A stretch of DNA of 64,000 nt from assembly GCF_000378385.1 (NCBI RefSeq), contig NZ_KB899667.1, positions 62,001 to 126,000 on the forward strand, given 5' to 3'. Positions 60,252 to 64,000 of the stretch are shown in pieces. The stretch is from Paenibacillus daejeonensis DSM 15491 (lineage in GTDB: Bacteria > Bacillota > Bacilli > Paenibacillales > Paenibacillaceae). Under the pieces are notes generated by a model, which was not told the origin of the DNA, did not search any database, and worked only from the letters and a program-made list of their open reading frames with translations. The position numbers and the translations under genes were made by a program. Numbering within the stretch: position 1 is the first letter of the stretch; each line of letters begins with the position of its first letter.

Positions 60252-61478
60252 TCAACCTCCGTTATGGTTAGATATTTTCGCTACAGGGGCTTTGGCCAAA
60301 CGTTCGATCATCTCCATGCAGGCGCGGCTATTGTGATAAGGACATTTCCAGGGACCCGCTTTTTCCTCATTGTCACTGATCGTGCCATCCCGCCGAACAC
60401 TCCAATGCCATTCGCCGTTCTTACGGTCGACCAAGTATCGGTCAATGAAATGCCATGCGTTCAAGGCGGCTTCCCGATAGGCTTCGTTGCCGGTTAATTG
60501 GAAGGCATTATAGAAGCCGACTACGGCTTCCGCTTGAGGCCACCAATCTTTGTCTGTATCACATATCCCTTCAGGTCCTGCCTCGTTGAACAGGCCTCCA
60601 TCCTCGTCTATACCTTCCTTCAGTGTGACCTCGGCCATGCGCAGAGCAACTAAGCGTACAGCCCCAAGAAGGTCGGAATCACCCAACACCTCAGCTGCTT
60701 CGTATAGGAGCCAACTGCCCTCGATATCGTGACCATATGAGATGTGATCCGATTCACTTGTCCACGCCATATCAAAAAAAAGTTTGAAATGCCACGATTC
60801 CTCGTTCACGATATGATGTATCGTAACCGCGATCAGATCTTGGAGCTTCAGCCTTACCTGATTGTCCGGCCAGACCCGGTATAGATTGGTGTAGGCTTCC
60901 AAGACGTGGAGATGTGTGTTCATAGACTTTTTGCTGTTCAAGTCTTTTGTACTGAGACTATTATCGTTTGTTTCCTGCCATTCGCGTGACAACGCTTCAA
61001 TATAGCCTTTGTGTACAGGATCGAAGGCGTGGCGCTCCAACAAATGGAACAGCTCAATTGCTTTCTTCAGCGTCTCTTCGTCTCCCGTCGCCCGGTAATA
61101 TTCCGTATAAGCATAGATGGTAAACGCTTGCCCATAGACTTGTTTTTTGGTGGACACCGCAGTGCCCTTGGCACTTACGGACCAGTAAAGTCCGCCGTGC
61201 TCGGTATCCTCAAAATAGTCTGTGAGATACCGATAAGCCCTGTTCGCTGTTTGCAGATAGCGTTGCTCGCCATACATCCGGTAAGCCGCGGAAAAGGTCC
61301 ACATGATCCGTGTGTTTAATACCAGCGCTTTATCGGCCATTCGGTCCTCTTGCAAATTGCGATTAATGTAGCCGTAAAACCCTCCGTTTTCCTCATCGAC
61401 GGCTTGTTCGAGCCAGAAGGGGAGTATATTATTCCTTAACTCTTCTTCAATTTGGATCGCCCAATGTGCATTATCCAT
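60252..61478 (-). CDS. Cellobiose 2-epimerase (AGE family)
   Basis: 408 residues with an (alpha/alpha)6 barrel of the N-acylglucosamine 2-epimerase family. Sequence ENGGFYGYINRNLQ, KALVLNTRIMWTFSAAYR, KQVYGQAFTIYAYTEY, SYGHDIEGSWLLYEAAEV and DKDWWPQAEAVVGFYNA carry the conserved His and Arg/Trp residues of cellobiose epimerases. The enzyme turns the reducing-end glucose of cellobiose, or mannose of mannobiose, into its 2-epimer. Partner of the GH130 gene 6 bases downstream. ATG 61478 is preceded by GAGGAGGT; the frame continues to 61535. Confidence 0.9.
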   Translation of the reverse strand: MDNAHWAIQIEEELRNNILPFWLEQAVDEENGGFYGYINRNLQEDRMADKALVLNTRIMWTFSAAYRMYGEQRYLQTANRAYRYLTDYFEDTEHGGLYWSVSAKGTAVSTKKQVYGQAFTIYAYTEYYRATGDEETLKKAIELFHLLERHAFDPVHKGYIEALSREWQETNDNSLSTKDLNSKKSMNTHLHVLEAYTNLYRVWPDNQVRLKLQDLIAVTIHHIVNEESWHFKLFFDMAWTSESDHISYGHDIEGSWLLYEAAEVLGDSDLLGAVRLVALRMAEVTLKEGIDEDGGLFNEAGPEGICDTDKDWWPQAEAVVGFYNAFQLTGNEAYREAALNAWHFIDRYLVDRKNGEWHWSVRRDGTISDNEEKAGPWKCPYHNSRACMEMIERLAKAPVAKISNHNGG

Positions 61479-61513
61479 AACGCAGCACCTCCTCGAATAT
61501 AACAAATCGGTAT

Positions 61514-61527
61514 TTGTTATATAACAA
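61514..61527. promoter_or_regulatory. Palindromic operator of the epimerase operon
   Basis: TTGTTATATAACAA is a perfect 14-base palindrome between the epimerase gene and the divergent second LacI gene. A minus-strand TTGTTA-N18-TATATA promoter places its -10 inside the palindrome, so a bound repressor would block it. Probably read by one of the two LacI-type proteins. Confidence 0.5.
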
Positions 61528-61655
61528 GTTATCACTCAATCTAACAAAATGGCAATAGTTTTTAAACGGAAATTGAAAGTTTTTTGAGATTAGGTTGAAA
61601 TTTGTTGAATTTTTTAATAAAGTATAATAAGCGAATCAGAGATGGAGGAAGGGCT

Positions 61656-62720
61656 ATGAATAAAGTAACGCTTCAAATGATTGCGGATCGGCTGAATGTA
61701 TCCAAGGCGCTCGTATCCAAAGCATTGTCAGGGGACAGTGCCGTCAATGAAGGTACGAAGGAGACGATCTGGAAGACGGCGGAGGAGATGGGCTACCGCT
61801 TTAAAAAACCAAAGCCATCAAGTGCTGAAGTCCACAGTGGCATGATGGCGGTCCTGATGCCGAGAGCTTACTTGGATGATATGGAATATTGGGGCAATGT
61901 GATTCAGGGCATCGAAAAGGAGCTATTAAAGCATAACTTCAGCATGCTTCTATCCAGTATCGATATATCGCTCCCTCCCAAGGAGGGGCTATTGTCAGCC
62001 ATTGAAGATCACAAGGTGAATGGAGCCATTGTCATGGGCCATCTCCCGAACAACTACATTGATGCGCTGAAGGAGAAGCATTTTCCGTTCATCATTCTGG
62101 ATGCCAATATGCATGATCCGACCCTAGATCATGTGCTGGCAAACAATTACCTTGGTGCGTATGAGGCATCGATTTATCTGATGGAGCAAGGGCATCGGAA
62201 TCTCGCCTTCGTCGGGGATCCTGATACTTCCTGGAGCTTCAAAGAGCGCTACCGCGGTTTTCGAGAAGCGGTGATGGACTATGCCAAAAGGTGCGGGGAG
62301 CCAGTATGGGCCAAGTTGATTGGCGGTGTCGGCGTATCCGGCACAGGGATGTATACGCATCCCGAGTTGGACCAGGGGATTCGTGACAGTGTTACGCAGA
62401 ACAGTCCGATAACTGCTATGTTCTGCGCCAACGACTTGACAGCTTTCGAAACCTTGAAACGATTAAATGAGCTAGGGAAGCAGTGTCCGGACGATGTGTC
62501 AATTGTGGGGTTTGATGATACAACACTCGCAAAACTGCTTCGTCCAAACCTTACGACTGTGAAAGTTCCAAAGACTGCAATTGGAGGACGCGCGGCAGAG
62601 CTTATTCTCAGACGTATCCGCTACCCGGAAGTTGCTCCGGGATTGGTGATGCTCTCAACAGAGCTTGTTACGCGCGACTCCGTTCGCACAATTCCTGCAG
62701 ATGTACCTGCTGCGGAATAA
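61656..62720 (+). CDS. LacI family transcriptional regulator 2
   Basis: 354 residues, divergent from the epimerase operon. HTH at residues 4-27 (VTLQMIADRLNVSKALVSKALSG), then hinge and ligand domain with CANDLTAFETLKRLNELGKQCPDDVSIVGFDDTTLAKLLRPNLTTVKVPK. Clearly related to the LacI protein at 58011, probably a duplicate that diverged in ligand range. ATG 61656 is set by GGAGGAAGGG; a TATAAT at 61623-61628 is its likely -10. A terminator follows, then a binding-protein gene it may control. Confidence 0.88.
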   Translation: MNKVTLQMIADRLNVSKALVSKALSGDSAVNEGTKETIWKTAEEMGYRFKKPKPSSAEVHSGMMAVLMPRAYLDDMEYWGNVIQGIEKELLKHNFSMLLSSIDISLPPKEGLLSAIEDHKVNGAIVMGHLPNNYIDALKEKHFPFIILDANMHDPTLDHVLANNYLGAYEASIYLMEQGHRNLAFVGDPDTSWSFKERYRGFREAVMDYAKRCGEPVWAKLIGGVGVSGTGMYTHPELDQGIRDSVTQNSPITAMFCANDLTAFETLKRLNELGKQCPDDVSIVGFDDTTLAKLLRPNLTTVKVPKTAIGGRAAELILRRIRYPEVAPGLVMLSTELVTRDSVRTIPADVPAAE

Positions 62721-62761
62721 TTGAAATACAGCACCACACCATATATAACTTGAGAGAGGGA

Positions 62762-62796
62762 AGAGTCTTTGTGCCAGATGCACAAAGGCTCTTTTT
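62762..62796 (+). terminator. Terminator of the second LacI gene
   Basis: AGAGTCTTTGTGC and GCACAAAGGCTCT pair around CAGAT with one G-T pair and are followed by five T. Confidence 0.85.
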
Positions 62797-62821
62797 AACT
62801 ATTGAAAAAAATTAAAAATAG

Positions 62822-62850
62822 TTGAAAAGAAAGTTTCGGTATGTTAATAT
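62822..62850 (+). promoter_or_regulatory. Promoter of the last binding-protein gene
   Basis: TTGAAA (62822-62827), 17 bases, TAATAT (62845-62850), 40 bases before the GTG start. Confidence 0.4.
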
Positions 62851-62890
62851 TACCTTGCAATCATCTTTAAGATTCTAAGGGGGAATACAA

Positions 62891-64000
62891 GTGAGAAAGT
62901 CAGGGTTATTAATTATTAGTACATTACTGTTAGTTATGCTTATAGCGGCTTGTGGCAGTAATGGGGGAAACACCCCGGGTAATTCAGTACCCGATACGAC
63001 TGAAACACCGGCAAATAATGAAAGCGTAACTAACGGAGAGACGGCAGATCAAGAAATCAGCGGTGTAATCACGTTTCTTACCAACCGGACCGACATGATT
63101 GACAACGAGTATGTTGACTATGCCAACCGCTTTAAAGAGAAATATCCAAATGCAGAAGTCAACTTTGAAGCAGTAACCGATCTGGATCAAACGACTAAAA
63201 TTCGTCTCTCATCAGGTGAGTTTCCGGATGTTGTGTTAATTCCGACCATACCCAATTCCGACCTGCCTACCTATTTCGCTCCGCTTGATGATCTTGAACT
63301 GAATGATCGCATCTATTTCCAGGATTACAAGGCTTATGACGGCAAGGTATACGGAATCTCTGCAGGAGCTACAACGACTGGCATTGTGTATAATAAGCAA
63401 GCGTTTGCAGATGCAGGCATTACCGAAATTCCAACGACCCTGGATGAGTTTTACGAGGCGGCAGAGAAGCTGAAGCAGAACGGTATCGTGCCTTTGGCCT
63501 CCAACTTCAAAGATCAATGGACGCTCTATCCATGGGCATCTGAAGTTCCAATCTCTATGGCGAACAATGCCAATCTGAACAATGATCGCGTGGATTCCAA
63601 TGAGCCTTATCAAATGGATAATCCTTACGGCCAGGCGATGACCATTTTGCGTACGATGCACGAGAAGGGATACCTTGAGCCAGATATCAACTCCACCAAC
63701 TGGGAGCAATCAAAAATTGATGTCGCAAACGGCAAGTTTGCGATGTATCTGCTGGGCAACTGGGTGATTCCGCAAGTGGCAGACAGCGGAACAACCAGTG
63801 ACAATGTCGGCTTCTTCCCATTCCCTTATGACAACTCCGGTCAGACGAATGTACTGCTGGCTCCCGATTGGGGATACGGTGTCAATAAAAATAGCGATAA
63901 CCTTGCCACAGCCAAAGCCTTCGTGAAATGGATGCTTGAGGATTCGGGATTCGATGCCTTTGCCGGTTTTATCCCGGTCCTGCGCGATATTGAGCCGCAA
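62891..64000 (+). CDS. Sugar ABC substrate-binding lipoprotein, truncated by window end
   Basis: The first 370 codons of a family-1 solute-binding protein with no stop before the window ends. GTG start with AAGGGGG 7 bases upstream; signal peptide RKSGLLIISTLLLVMLIAACG with lipobox IAAC (Cys near 20), Gly/Asn/Pro/Thr linker, then ITFLTNRTDMIDNEYVDYANRFKEKYPNAEVNFEAV and YGISAGATTTGIVYNKQAF. It is smaller and of another subtype (MalE/YcjN-like) than the LplA-type proteins at 13880 and 54406. Permeases presumably follow to the right. Sugar unknown; regulation by the LacI protein upstream is likely. Confidence 0.88.
   Translation, partial: MRKSGLLIISTLLLVMLIAACGSNGGNTPGNSVPDTTETPANNESVTNGETADQEISGVITFLTNRTDMIDNEYVDYANRFKEKYPNAEVNFEAVTDLDQTTKIRLSSGEFPDVVLIPTIPNSDLPTYFAPLDDLELNDRIYFQDYKAYDGKVYGISAGATTTGIVYNKQAFADAGITEIPTTLDEFYEAAEKLKQNGIVPLASNFKDQWTLYPWASEVPISMANNANLNNDRVDSNEPYQMDNPYGQAMTILRTMHEKGYLEPDINSTNWEQSKIDVANGKFAMYLLGNWVIPQVADSGTTSDNVGFFPFPYDNSGQTNVLLAPDWGYGVNKNSDNLATAKAFVKWMLEDSGFDAFAGFIPVLRDIEPQ

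Overview
The window reads as a chromosomal segment of a Paenibacillus-type bacterium (Bacillota, Paenibacillaceae). Reasons: secreted glycoside hydrolases carrying triple SLH anchors, several three-gene CUT1 sugar ABC systems of the LplB/LplC type, strong purine-rich ribosome binding sites, the cdaA-cdaR-glmM / glmS ribozyme order, a SigW-like ECF sigma factor, tRNA genes with encoded CCA, and Fur and cre (CcpA) sites of Bacillus type. No insertion sequence, prophage or CRISPR array was seen.

Layout. 1-1829: end of a sugar ABC permease and a GH66 dextranase-like protein. 1865-2455: a 26-residue holin-like toxin with a convergent antisense promoter, then a 51-bp repeat array. 2456-15493: a locus whose parts fit oxidative catabolism of the branched plant sugar D-apiose. 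It holds a Gfo/Idh/MocA dehydrogenase, an amidohydrolase, an ApnO-like oxidoisomerase, a DUF1537 kinase, a RuBisCO-like protein, GntR and AraC regulators, a PhyH dioxygenase, a GH140/DUF4038 apiosidase-like enzyme and an ABC importer. 15770-17890: three related small membrane proteins around an SRPBCC protein. 18006-22202: a 1398-residue SLH-anchored GH10 xylanase. 22445-27712: two-component system plus ABC-2 exporter. 27803-28888: AI-2E family membrane protein. 29141-32364: Fur-controlled siderophore permeases and ATPase without a binding protein. 32534-32897: four tRNAs.

32985-33936: MerR regulator plus SRPBCC protein. 34180-36984: PEP carboxylase. 37169-38532: ECF sigma factor and anti-sigma factor. 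38656-45835: cdaA, cdaR and glmM, then a glmS ribozyme and glmS with an unusually long leader. 46043-47038: a lipoprotein resembling a catalytically dead signal peptidase and a small membrane protein. 47404-64000: a beta-mannan utilisation region with GH5 and GH26 enzymes, ABC importer, two LacI-type regulators, a GH130 mannosyl-glucose phosphorylase, a cellobiose 2-epimerase, and the start of another binding protein cut by the window end.

How the parts work together. Cell-wall-anchored and secreted hydrolases (GH10, GH5, GH26) cut plant hemicellulose outside the cell; ABC importers take up the oligomers; cytoplasmic enzymes (epimerase plus phosphorylase for mannan, dehydrogenase to RuBisCO-like protein for apiose) funnel them into central metabolism. 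A shared TGGTATAC[CA]A operator next to both divergent promoters of the apiose locus points to the GntR protein as its regulator, and four cre-like sites point to overlying carbon catabolite control.
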